Assembly (NCBI GenBank): GCA_039720395.1
Contig: CM077833.1
Coordinates: 28,852,271 to 28,916,270, forward strand
Direction: 5' to 3'
Length of the DNA: 64,000 bases
Source of the DNA: Liquidambar formosana
Taxonomy: Eukaryota > Streptophyta > Magnoliopsida > Saxifragales > Altingiaceae
A program made the translations under genes and the position numbers. The number at the start of each line of letters is the position of its first letter. Within the stretch, counting starts at the first letter, position 1. This document shows, piece by piece, positions 1-11,964 of this stretch. Under the pieces are notes generated by a model that made no database searches, was not told the DNA's origin, and worked only from the letters and a program-made list of their open reading frames with translations.

Positions 1-1745
1 TAGTTAGTTATAAATAAATTAACACTATTCACACTTCACTTTTACTTAAATTAAAAATAAAAAATACATATAAATTTGAACTTTTTGCTTTGCACCAAAA
101 TTTTTTGAGGTCGAGACAAGTAATCTAGAACTGAAGTATTTTGCATAGATCTCTTTGAAATTTTATTTTCTTATGGTACTTCTGTCCGAGTATTAGAATT
201 GGAATTTTATGTCATAATAATACCGTGCTATGCATAATTGCACGATAAACAAAATATTATTCATGTGATTGTGCACGATAATATGATGTAATTACAGTAC
301 CAAATCCAATGCAGGGCAATGCGTTGTGTCCCTTTGCCTTCGGAAATAGGGAAATTACCGTGCCTCTTCGTACAAACAGCATGCTGACCTGCTTGTCTTT
401 TGTGCTTGGTGTAAATAATTTGGATGCTTATGAGGCACGAATTACAAGGCATTATTTCCAGCCATCTACCTGTCAATGCATTACATGAAACCATCCAAAT
501 TAGGACAGTGAGACGTGGTGCTCAAACTAATAAAACTAAAATTGAAAATTTCTACTCTTCCCATATGTAAATTTTATTTTTTATTTTTTAATCTCCCATG
601 TGGGATGAAACTTATACTCATATTTATTTATAAATATTTATTGTATACCTATATGAGATGATAAGAGAAATTTTTTTTTTTGTAATTGTGACACGATTGA
701 CGTGGTGTCACAAATCAATAGAAGAGGAAGAAAATGGAATTATCAAAGTATTTTTTTGACCTTGCAATCCCATTTTTCTCCTCTCTCATTGACCCGTAAC
801 ATCACGTAACCGTGTCAGAGTTACATGTAAGACTCATCCAAGGTGATAGAAAGAATTACGAGATGGGAGTACAAAAGTATAGTATCCTCAATCAACTAAA
901 TTAAAGAAGGGACTCAAAAAAGGTACATAATTGTATAGTACTAAATACTACGGATTGCAAAACGTGGTGGTCCAGAGATCTAAGTCCAGATGAGCTGAGT
1001 GGGAAGAGAGATTTTTATTCGGACTAGAAAAAAAAAAGATTTTTATTATTTTGCCCATTACTTTTACCATCCAAATTTTCCATCAGATGGAATTATTGTT
1101 TAGGAAATGTCCTTACTATAAATAAGGCCATATATTGAAATGAAAAAAATTTGAAGTTACAAGTTTTATCTAATACTTTTTTTTGTTTACCTAGTGATGC
1201 GTCAATATAATAAAATTATAATTTGATTAAAAAAACAAATGAATCCTATATTTTAAAAGATGAAAGTTACATTAGATAAATTTATTGAATTTATCTTGTG
1301 AATGTAATACCATAAAGTCCACAACATATAAATGAATTATTAGTGAGACAAAATAGAATCACTAGGCAGCCAGCACAAACTATGAATCCATCTCGAAATA
1401 AGTTATACTCGAGACTAGCAATTCTGGTTGGGGGACATGGACATTTAAGACCTCACTTCTAATTTTTATGCATTTTCAATGGGATATATTTAAATATGTG
1501 AATCCTTGTTCCGTTTTTTTTTTTTTAATTTTAAATATTGAATGATAGCGTAGGGAAAAACTTATTAGAAGTCAACTTTAATCTGTTCACTAAACGTACA
1601 ACATCGCCAGTTCTCCCTCCCGGAGGTACAGCTGCTCCTTGTGTCCACTGCTATTTAAAGCCTTCACGAGCATCTTGTGTTGTTGGGTTGCTCTCCTCAC
1701 CAGATCACTAGTGCTAATAAATGTGATAATAAAAATTATAATAAT
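1..1745. other. Gene-free AT-rich intergenic DNA
   Basis: No exon-like coding stretch, RNA gene or intact transposon end was recognised here. Short ORFs are AT-rich and lack codon bias or family motifs. A less AT-rich patch near 1605-1700 could be an old gene or promoter fragment, but it gives no recognisable protein. Confidence 0.5.
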
Positions 1746-2430
1746 CTCTTAGACCCACAAAGATAGATCCTTTTAAAAAAAAATTTTTTCTTTTTCAAAA
1801 TATTTGTTCACTTTGAAAATTCAAATTATAAATTTTTTTGAATATTATTACATCACCTTTTATTATTTCAATAATTACTTTTGAACACAAAACCCAACAC
1901 AAAGTGAGATAGAGTATTTTTTAAAAGATAAAATTTAATAAATAACAAGTCAATGCAATAATGATATTTTTTTTAACTCTTAATTTTGTAAGATATAACA
2001 TATCTTTGTACAATGGAGGGAGTAATAATTACTACAATCCTTTTAGACTTTTAGTTTTAGCTGATTTTACTTTTTCAGGTTGTAATTTATTATTTTATGG
2101 TGCTTCTTATCTTATGATTTGACAATTACTTTTCTTACTTACTCCTTTCAGTCCACAAAGATCAGTTATTTTTGTTATCTTTTGTGTTTCAAAATGTTTG
2201 GCCATTTTGAAAAGTCAAATCATAATTTTTTGAACTTTTCTATATTTCCCTTTATAATTTCAATAATTACTCTTAACACAAACTCAATACTAAGTTAATG
2301 AAGGGTATTTTTGGAAAGATGAAGTCTAATAAATGACAAGTTAAAGTAATGATGGTTTTTCTTAAATTACATGTTTTGTCAAACTTGGCCTATTTATGTT
2401 GTACCGAATGAGTATAATTTGACAATTACT
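1746..2430. repeat. Two diverged direct copies of a MITE-like repeat
   Basis: About 1746-2025 and 2145-2425 align in the same orientation. Both open with a 'cacaaagat' word, share a middle 'atttcaataattact' block and a 'aataaatgacaagt'-like block, and the first ends in 'tggagggagta', a word common at the ends of plant Tc1/mariner-type MITEs. Terminal inverted repeats were not resolved, so the family is only suggested. Confidence 0.45.
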
Positions 2431-2509
2431 TTTATTCCTCCTGATTACATGTAGTCTTATATTGTTCTTTTATCACTGTTTCCTTTTTATTTAGGGTAAA
2501 CTACGTCAA

Positions 2510-2780
2510 ACCCCCTTAATATTTGGCTTTTTTTTTACACAATCACTCTTAAAAAAATGATTACAATGCTTTTTGGAAGAATTTATAAATTTAATAATTA
2601 GCATTATCGTTAAATCATTATTCATAAAATTAGATGAAAAATGTCATATTAACATCGTTAATTTCACAATGACTATTAATAGCGGCGCTAATTACTAAAT
2701 TTATAAATTACCTTAAAAAATTAATTATGATATTTTTTTAAAAAAAATAAATTACATAAAAAAGAGTCAAACACTAAGAG
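2510..2780. repeat. Foldback (inverted-repeat) element, ~270 bp
   Basis: The two halves are imperfect reverse complements centred near 2646. For example the left block 'atttataaatttaataatt' has its complement in the right half near 2680-2710. There is no coding capacity. The structure fits a MITE or foldback element; target duplications were not identified. Confidence 0.6.
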
Positions 2781-2904
2781 ATTTCTCTTCAATCATTTTC
2801 TGTCTAGAGAGTTACTCGAAAAGGAGTTACTTGAAAAGGAGTCCATCATTAAAAAGGTTTCTTAAGTTTCTTGTAGTTTACTTTTATTTCATAATATATC
2901 AATA

Positions 2905-3186
2905 GTATAAATTACATTAAGATCCTCACTAGAATCTAATAATTACATATACATCCTCTCATGTTTCTGAAATTACATTAAAACTCATACTTTACAAAAT
3001 AAACTACAAAAGACCCCTCCCTCTAACCTCCATCCATTAACCCATTAAATTACTCTAAATTTATTTCAAAATACCCTAACTACCTTCATTGAATAACAAC
3101 TTTCATGTTAAATGTATATAACTTGTTAATCCAACACATTCATCTAACACATTCGATTTTTTTTTTTTTATTGATAAACAACTAAA

Positions 3187-3222
<36 letters not shown>

Positions 3223-3927
3223 AAAAATGCCAAAAAGTTTAAATTTTATGTCCAACTGATGTGGAAACCGTCAAATTTGCTCATTAGAAATAATTATCTA
3301 TTTAATTGATGTGCAAAAAAAAAAAAAAAAAATTTGATTTGCCAAGTTGACACTTGTATACATACATCCCCATTGTAATAATTATTTTCATTTATTTCTA
3401 CATATGAGTAATGCTTCATAACCCTTTTTTTTCCTTTTTTTTTAGTTCCCCAAATCTACTTACTCAAATGAGGTGACAACATGGAAAATCAATTTTTTAT
3501 TTTTTATTTTTCAAATCAATTAAGAATTTAATTAAATAAATAATTGTTTCCATGAGCAAATTTGACAGTTGCCACATCAGTTGGACAGAAAATTTAAACT
3601 TTTTAATATTTTTCTTATATATATATATATATATTTTTTTTCTTTTAGTTGTTTATCAATAATAATTAAAAAATTCAAAAGTACTAGATGAACATATTGA
3701 ACCAGTGAGTTATATGCATTTAACATGAAAGTTATCATTCACTAAGGGTAGTGAGGGTATTTTAAAAAAACTTAAATATAATTAACGGATTAATAGATGA
3801 AAGTTAGAGGGATAGATTTATTTGTAGTTTTTATTATAGAGTAAAAAGTGTCAGTGAGATTTCAAAAATGCGAAAAGGCTGTATTTATAATAGTCAAATT
3901 CTAGAGGGGTCTTAACATAATTTACCC
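2905..3927. mobile_element. Mutator-like foldback MITE, 1023 bp, with 9-bp target duplication
   Basis: The element is one long inverted repeat: arms of roughly 500 bp, about 80% matched by eye, meet near 3415. It is flanked by an exact 9-bp direct repeat, 'atatcaata', at 2896-2904 and 3928-3936. A 9-bp target duplication together with very long terminal inverted repeats is the signature of Mutator-like elements. There is no transposase ORF, so it is non-autonomous. The arms include an (AT)n tract on each side. Confidence 0.75.
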
Positions 3928-3936
3928 ATATCAATA

Positions 3937-6385
3937 TTTTTAATATTTAAAATAAAAAAAAAAAAAAAGGAAAAAAAAGGGCAATTGCAAGATTGTCCTT
4001 TGGGCACGTGTAATATCCCGTCTCACATGGACCATGCGAGCTTAGGGGTTGGTTATTTTATCGAGCGTGACAAGACATCACGTTATTGGTTAACGAACCG
4101 TGTGCTTGACTCTTGAGTCCTCTTCCATGTCTAGCTGGCAAGTGGTTCAAGCCCAATAATAAGGACAATTTGGGAATGTTACAGTGTAGGTAATCACACA
4201 GAGGCTCGTCTTGCTATGACAAAACGACAATCTGTTTACGAGATAAAAAACAGATAAAACGACATGCGTGTTCTACGCATAAGGCTGCTGCCCCATCACA
4301 TCGGACAGATCCAAAAGCATTTTTGGCTTTTTAGGTGGGACCCAACTGAGGCTACGACCGTATAATATGTCTCTTTTTGGAAAAAATTCATGTGAACTTA
4401 TCTTCCAAAGCTACTTTCTAATTTACTACGGAGTAATTTACGATGACTTGTGAATCGACGGCAATAGCGTAATACCTTCCGGGAAAGAGAGATGATATGA
4501 CGTGCTCAAGTGCATCTCAAAAGGTAATGAGGATTTAAAGGTTTGAGGAGAAAAAAACAGACCTCACTTTTTCTTCTTACTGTGTTTTTTGCCCTTTTTT
4601 TGGGTCAACAAGGTATCAAGACCTTTGAGTCAAAAAATCCTTCAGAAGCTGGGTAAGATCACCTTGTATTCCACGTCCAAGAGGTGAAACTAGAAATTTA
4701 TCTTAGGAGGGACAGCGAATGAGCGCAAATATATATTTAAACTATCAGAAATAAAATTGTTATCACATTAAAAAAGTTAATGATTTTTTTATTTAATTTT
4801 CTAAAATACCGTCCAAAGGATATTCTCTCATTTTACAATGTTTTGTACAATTGAGAGTAAAAATTAGAATGTCGAAACATATGGGATGATGTGAAAACGT
4901 TTAATAGGATCTCTTGAAAAAATGTATTTTTTCAAAGGAAACGATCAATTAAGAACAGAGGGAGTATATATATATATATATATATATATATCATCATTCA
5001 TTAGAAAAAGAAATAAAAAAAAGCAGGAAGTTTAGATTGGTCAAGCTATGGGAAAATAATTATAGTTAAGTGTTATTTTCTACTAACTTCCTAATAAATG
5101 ATTACTAACTTAACTAAAAATGACTAACTACCTGTAATTGTTTTCTTGTAGGCCCACCGATCTAAGATTCCCCACAAAAAAGGGAGAAAAAACATTGGTG
5201 TGAGGCAAAAATGCTTAAAAAAAGTAATTAAGAGAAGCCAAAAATAAATAAATAAATAAAATCATAAGGGAAAAATCCAAAATTTTCGCGTCTTTAGGCA
5301 TAAGTTGAGCATGCAGCCTTGATTTCAAACTAGCAAATTTCAACATATTCTCAATCTACTCATCCCTTGACTTGGGCCTTGGCGAAAAGGGCAAAAAAAA
5401 GAAAACCCCCTTGACTTGGGCCGGGTCATCGTGGCTTGGACCGGATGTAATAATTGGAGCATTAGTATTGAGTTCGTGAAGTAATGGTTTTCCTAAGTTA
5501 CTAGGTTAACCTAATTAACCTACTGATGAAGGAAGGTAGAATAAAGAATAGGAATAGGGCAGGTTAAGGATTAGAACTCCTCCTATTGTACCAAAAAGCA
5601 AAGAGAGAAGTTGACGTTTTTCAAGTCAATTGGTTGGACTGACCAAGCCCATGGACCAACTGCAATTACACGACCACAGCATCCATGCTAATAGTGCAGC
5701 AGAATGAATGCAGCATGTCTGTTTATACTTAATCAACCAACATATACTGTAAGAAAAAGAAAAAGAAAGATAGGAAACTGGTAAGAATGCAAGGATTGTG
5801 AATCCCAAGTAAGCTTGTCAATGAATTTATAAATTTATCATAAAAATAAAAAAAATAAAAGTAAAACCAAGTATCAAGATTCCAAATCACTAGGATTCTC
5901 TCCAGCTCATAAAATGAATTATATAGTCTGTTTTAAGGAAGTATCAACTTCAATGTGCTCCAAATACAAGTCTATGTGATATAGTGAAAGATTTTTTTTT
6001 TTCTTTTTTCTTTTTTGGGGGTGGGGGGGGGGGGGGGGGGGATCTGTGAGGAGAGCTGCCCTTAAGCCGCATGACAGCCTCCTCCTCTTTCCCTAAAATC
6101 TCCACCCATAAAAAGTCTGAAGGATTGAAGCTCCATCTCATAAGAGGGAAGAGATATCACTGGACTACAAGGGTTGGTATAGTGAGTTTATTTCTGAATC
6201 TATTTTTTCTGATATTCCCAACATATATTGCATTTTTTTGAATGTTATATAGACTCAATCATATATAAACAATTACAGAGTCAAAATGGTATTTACATAA
6301 ACTGTGAATATGATACACCTGCATGTAATAAGCACCTGATCTTTGTCGTTGACTCCTTGTTGACAAATGGGATATTGCCAAACAG
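3937..6385. other. Intergenic DNA downstream of the JAC1-like gene
   Basis: AT-rich with no recognisable gene. It contains a MITE-like tract near 4780-4960 ending in 'agagggagtata', an (AT)n microsatellite at about 4965-4990, and a long G tract at about 6017-6041 next to a T tract. The stretch from about 5800 to 6385 includes the 3' flank, and probably the 3' UTR, of the minus-strand gene that follows. Confidence 0.5.
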
Positions 6386-7376
6386 TCAAAGTGAACCCAG
6401 CGAATTGAAATGAGCCCATGCCTCCTGTAGGCAAAGAATAAACAATACACTAATTTTTAAAGATGTTAACAGGGGGCACATGGCTAGAAAATCTTTGAGA
6501 AATGAATTGAAAGAAAAGAAACAAATATTTGATTGTGAATGAACTTCAACTATAAAACTACACTATTACCTGTAATATGTCAAAAACTTTTTCCGCTATA
6601 TATTTTTGATGTGCAGCAGCACCCTTCTGCTGTAGCTTATCTGGGTGTAGACAAAGTAAAGCTTTTTGATACGATCTCTTTACTGCATTCCCTTCAATTA
6701 TGTCAACAAGGGGAACAGGTTTCCATCCACTCTCAGGCCAAAGAACCTGCGCATGTAAAACATTAGTTGAAAAGGCAAAGAAATTTCTTTTCACAGGCCT
6801 GTTGTTAGAGATATTCAATAGTAGCTGCTAAAGGTTTGATGCTTCCTAATAAATATTTTTATTTATTGCCATTGTAAATTTGGAAAGTTCCACCAAAAGG
6901 CAGAATAGAACTGCAAGTTCTGACAACTTGGGGATCAAAATTACAAATATTTCAATCTACACTAGTCAAGTTGATTTGTTCCATCCATTGTGTTATTAGA
7001 AGTGAACTTTGGGTACTCCAAGTTCATTCAACAGTCTATCGAGGAAAAGGTTTGGAAGGAAGTAGTAATTGAACAACATCTATTGTGGTAGTTATAATTT
7101 CTAGAGGACATTATGGTTTTGGGAGGTTTCTTTCATTACTAAACATTTGAGGGAGGAAGAAAAGGGAAACAGAAAAAAAAAAATAGCAAAAAAAAAGAGA
7201 GAGGGAACCATCCATACTCACATATTGTAAAGTTGACAGCAGTGAGCGTATATTTCCTTCCTTCCCTTTTGACCACTGTCGTATTTTAGCATCTGATGCC
7301 TGCATTAAATTAAGTAGTACACCTATTGCATCCTGCCGGAATTGAAAGCAACATTTTACTGGGAAATAAAATAAAT

Positions 7377-7420
<44 letters not shown>

Positions 7421-10400
7421 TGATTCTACATTACTTGGAAGTCATTGGTGTCTTCAACAGTTTGAGGCAATTTGTTCTGTTCTTGGGATAATTCTTTTAT
7501 CTGTTCACAAGCCCAAGTCATCAGCAGATACAATTGTGTAAATAGAGTGACAAATGGACCCTTGTCAGCTATACACAGGTGCAATGTAAAACACTACTAA
7601 AACTTATGTTTTTACTATTAATAGACCTATATGCAGACATGTAAATGGCATGTAGTTTTATGCATATAAATTAAAGAATTCTGCGCCATTGAACTACACT
7701 GCATGACAGGCTAAACAGCATCCATCCAGAGCAAATGAGCAAACCAACGTAAGAAACATATGAAATCAGTTAAAAATAGAAGAATCACATACCAGGAAGT
7801 TCCCATGAAAGGGGTCATCCATATTTTCAAGTGTAGCCTTAGTACCATCAGACATTGATACTGACAAAAAGAGATATATAGACACGTCAAATACTGTATC
7901 TTTGAACAATCATTAAGTATTAGCTAAGCCATATTTTTCATCTGATAGAAAATTAAAAGAACTAACCGCTACTTGATGATGAACTATCCTTCTGTCCAGA
8001 AGAAGTATCACTAAATATATGGATGGTGGTGTCAATGCCAGAGTGTAGTTCTTCTGACTGTTTAAAATATTCATCTACCTGAGAAAATTATAAAGAAACC
8101 TGTAAGTTTCTAGACAAAATAGTAATTTACTTCCAGAAAGTATCAAATTTTTACATTTATAAAGATTAACAAATTGCTCGTATTGTTGATGTCTGGTTGG
8201 GTCAACTAATATTATCCTAGGTTGAGTACCTTCGTGGAAGCATTTGTTAATGTTTTCTTCTTGTCCATGTTGGGCATTTGCATTGTTTCATCCGTTCTGT
8301 TTGTGCTAACACTTGCTGCATTCTCTTCTCCAAAAATACTGGTACCTTTCCATTTAGAACTCCGGCTTTGAGTGACATTATTAATTGTGGGTTTTGAGGG
8401 AGCTTCTTGATTAAAAATTTTGACAAATTCTTTGACCTTTCCCTTGACTTTGCTTTTCTCAAGATTGCATCTTGTATTTATGGGTGAACCTGGCAAGTTA
8501 GCTTTATCCACTTTCGCACCATTTGAAATAGTTCTTTTTCCATCCTGTTTCTTTATACTTTTACCAACATCAACATTTACCGATGAGTTTTTGGTGGTTT
8601 TCACCATGCTTTCTTTTCCTCCGGCCTCTGTAGTCATCTCATCTTTGCCTGCACACAAGAAAATAGGTTTAGTGTTAAAGACATTACATGGGTACCAATA
8701 CACTTATTGGAAACATGAATTACCTTGCCCATCCTTGTTATCATAAAACAGAGATCGTAGAGGTTTCAACTCGTTCTTGCAAGATTCTTTTGTCAACATA
8801 GAAATTTCTTCTACTGTTTTTCCATCAGGCAGGGAATGAGGTTTCGTTTCTTCTCTTGTTTCACATGATATAGTATTACTAGGAATATATTCCACAGTAC
8901 CTTGAAGGCTGTCGAGGGGTTCTGATTCAGGTATGAAAAGCACTGCTTCCTCAACAGATTGGCATGGTTTTAATTTATCTTGAGTGCTTGTATTAAGAAG
9001 TGATTCATTAACCTGTTTCTTACATTCCACTTCAGAAGACATAGTATTTGCTGATACATTAAGGGAAGGAAACTCAATAACACTGAGAGTTGCTGTAGGT
9101 AATTCGCTAACCATGCTGTCATCTCCAACCCTTCCATTAGAGCTTGAGCATCTCACAATATTCTTTCCTTTTAGTCTTGAACTATTCCCACGCCTGAGAG
9201 GCATCATTAGTGGCACTCCTTTGCTTGCCCATTTGTATATTGAGAAATGAAATTGGCTGCTATTACAACTGGTTGAGACAGTAGAACTAATTGAATCCTT
9301 CTTTAAGTTCGCTCCCGTGTCTGTTTTATCAGATTTGGTCTCTTTTGCTGACCCCTGGCTGCTAAGAGAAAATTCATAGGATAAAGGGCTCTGGTGACAA
9401 GATGGTCTAACATCATTTTTCCACTCGTCCTGACCTTGGATTGCTTGGCTTGAAAATCTCGACGTAGAAGTGCTTGGTGAATGTGGAGAGCCTGGCCCAT
9501 TTGAAGGACCATCCTTGCTTCGAGATGGGCTACGATTGCCAGAAGCAAATCCCGAAAAGTCCATTCCTTTGGTCAATTTCGCTGGAAGGCTGGAAAGTTA
9601 AAAATCAGTTGGAGTTTAAAAATACACAACAATCAGAAAATTGAAAATGGAAATAAATTCAGAGCTAGCACAAAATGAATAAAAATCAACAAGACCTAAA
9701 AACCAACTACTTAAGATTGGCTACATGAATCCTCTTTTGCAGCCAGACTTTACATGTATATGCATATCTATATAACATAGATTAGGATCAGGGGACACAA
9801 CATAAATTTTACACAATCCTTAAGCTATTGAATCCTGCAATATCAAATGGTCTCCCAAAAAGGCTGAGTGAAAAAATGGCTAATATACTAATGAGACCAT
9901 TGAATCTTGTAGGATCCGAAGTTGTGTGCAATATTCACTATACAACTTGGCCCCAGTTACTAGCACCACAATTATTATTATTATTATTATTATTATTATT
10001 TTGTGGTTTTTTTTGGGGGGGGGGGGGGGGGGGTGGTGACAGAGTCCAGCAAACCCATATAATTTGACATGCCTAAACGACTTCAATATAAAAGGCAGCA
10101 GGACTATTTCTTTTTTTTTTTTTTCCTCAATATATATGATGCAAAGAAGGCGAAAAAAAAAAAAGAAAAAGAAAAAAAAAAGGGTCCATACAGATGGAAT
10201 CGTTTGCAGATGCATGAGAAAGCAACAAAAACACGAGCAAAGCTTGATGCATCATCATCGAAAAACAATTTTACATTCAGGAGAACATATGAACTGGGAT
10301 ATTATTATACGTAATTGCTATATATTTCAACACATTCAAACGCCGGAAATCATATATAATTCAACACCAGAAAGCATTATAAAGCCAAAACCTTAATTGG

Positions 10401-10855
10401 GCAGGGGGTGATGAACTCCCGAAAGGCTCAGCTCTGGGAGGCAACGGCCGAGCGGGGCTTAAAACCCTCGAACCAGGCGCCGAAGCGAACGGATCCCGAT
10501 GGTCAGCCTTCCTCGGAGTCAAACTCAAAGACTCATCACCTCTAAAAATATCGTCGAAGAAATCATCGCTTGGGTACCGCCTGCGATTCGAAACCTCCTC
10601 GCCGAAAACCGGCCTCTCGCCCAATCCAGACCACGCTCTGCGACGCGAAGCCGATCCTTCCTCCTCCCTCAGTAATAATGCACCCTTATCCGACGCCTCG
10701 CCGACACCCCACCGCGTCTCATAAATCGACGACCGCCGGGGCGGGCCGCCGAATACGTCGTGAAAATCGACGTCGGAGTTTCTCAACGGCGTCTTGGGTG
10801 AACCCTGATAACTATTTCCCAATAAAATGTGCTCTCTCTGAGAAAATCTATCCAT
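6386..10855 (-). CDS. JAC1: JAC1-like auxilin-type J-domain protein
   Basis: Nine coding exons (minus, 5' to 3'): 10855-10392, 9589-8724, 8648-8230, 8078-7967, 7860-7793, 7500-7435, 7299-7222, 6746-6570, 6424-6386. All join in phase at GT-AG borders and give 762 residues. The long N-terminal region (about 1-640) is low complexity and Ser/Pro-rich, with an early '[11 protein letters not shown]' motif. The C-terminus (about 665-762) is the auxilin-type J domain: '[19 protein letters not shown]', then the Hsp70-contact tripeptide HPD at 725-727, ending '[13 protein letters not shown]'. Arabidopsis JAC1 is a cytosolic J protein needed for the chloroplast accumulation response to weak blue light; auxilins recruit Hsc70 for clathrin uncoating. 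The first ATG in the exon (10855) was taken as start. The J domain is certain; JAC1 is favoured over other auxilin-like paralogues by the N-terminal motif and length (Arabidopsis JAC1 is about 650 residues). Confidence 0.87.
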
Positions 10856-11754
10856 ATTGATCAATTAAAGGACACCCAACGGGTGGGAAAATTCAAAATC
10901 AAAATTTGGCGGGAAATTCTAGTCAACTATTCTTGAGCTTCTTGAATTGAGCTGCAGAGAGAGGCATTAATGGCTTTTGAGCAATTTATTGTCAGATTTC
11001 AAAGCACTTGTTGATGGAAATTATGAAATAAAATGAGGCTGAAATTTTTGAAAAGGAAAATACAGAAGAAGACAAGAGAGGAGTGGGGTTAGTGTTAGGC
11101 GGGTTAGCGCGAATTGAAGCCACAAGCTTGTGGTGAGAATCCACAGTGAGTAGTCGTGGATAAGAAGGAAAATCCGAGCGACAAAGCAAGGACTTAGAAA
11201 AGTCGTGCTTTTTTTAAAAAAAATTTCTCTTGGCGACTGCAGGATTTGTGAGTGAGACGTTGCTTTGGGATTATGTGCAAAGCCAGTTAGGACGACAGCC
11301 TCTCAGTTGTAATCTATGAACATCTTGGTTGGTCAAGGAAAAGATGAGCGGCCAATGGGCTTTTGTTTGGTAACACGCTTTAACAACATGGTAACGGTTA
11401 ACTGACACACTATAATAATAATCACTCCGTAATAAGCCAAGGGGGCTATTGCCAACCAAAATGTCCAAGTCGAGACATGGTGGATGATTCGATGAAGACC
11501 TATCCAGAGACCAAAGACTTGTTTTGTCCTCACTCCTCAGTCTGAATTTTTTTATTTGACTTTTCAGTGTTGTGATTGTATTTAATCTTACATTATGAGC
11601 ATGAAATATCATCTGTATTGTTATAAAAAGGAATTGCATTTATGATTGGGTGTATAACGTGAAATACTAAAAAGTACTCATCAGATTTTAAGATTGAAGA
11701 AAAATAATTGAATTAAAGTAGTCATTTAAGATAATGAAGATGATTCCTATTTAA
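10856..11754. other. 5' flank of the JAC1-like gene
   Basis: Contains the probable minus-strand 5' leader just above 10855 and AT-rich promoter sequence. No further coding exon was seen. The neighbouring bZIP gene starts on the other strand, so the interval out to about 14.6 kb separates two divergent genes. Confidence 0.5.
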
Positions 11755-11920
11755 TACTAGTTTTTGTCTTCATTTGAAATCAAATTTTTTATTTTTTATC
11801 TTAACATTTTTATTTTTATTGAAGGTGGTCTTCGTTTTCCACTAGAGAATAATCTATTTATTTATTTTCCTTTTAGCAATTTTTTGTCCTATTTCTACAA
11901 AGTGGCAACACATAGTTACA

Positions 11921-11924
11921 TCTA

Positions 11925-11964
<40 letters not shown>

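Noticed and set aside
6000..6045. Long G tract as a G-quadruplex regulatory element
   Set aside because: A homopolymer beside a T run, in line with other G/C homopolymers in the window (10.0, 15.2, 17.4, 20.8 and 43.5 kb). No positional link to a promoter.
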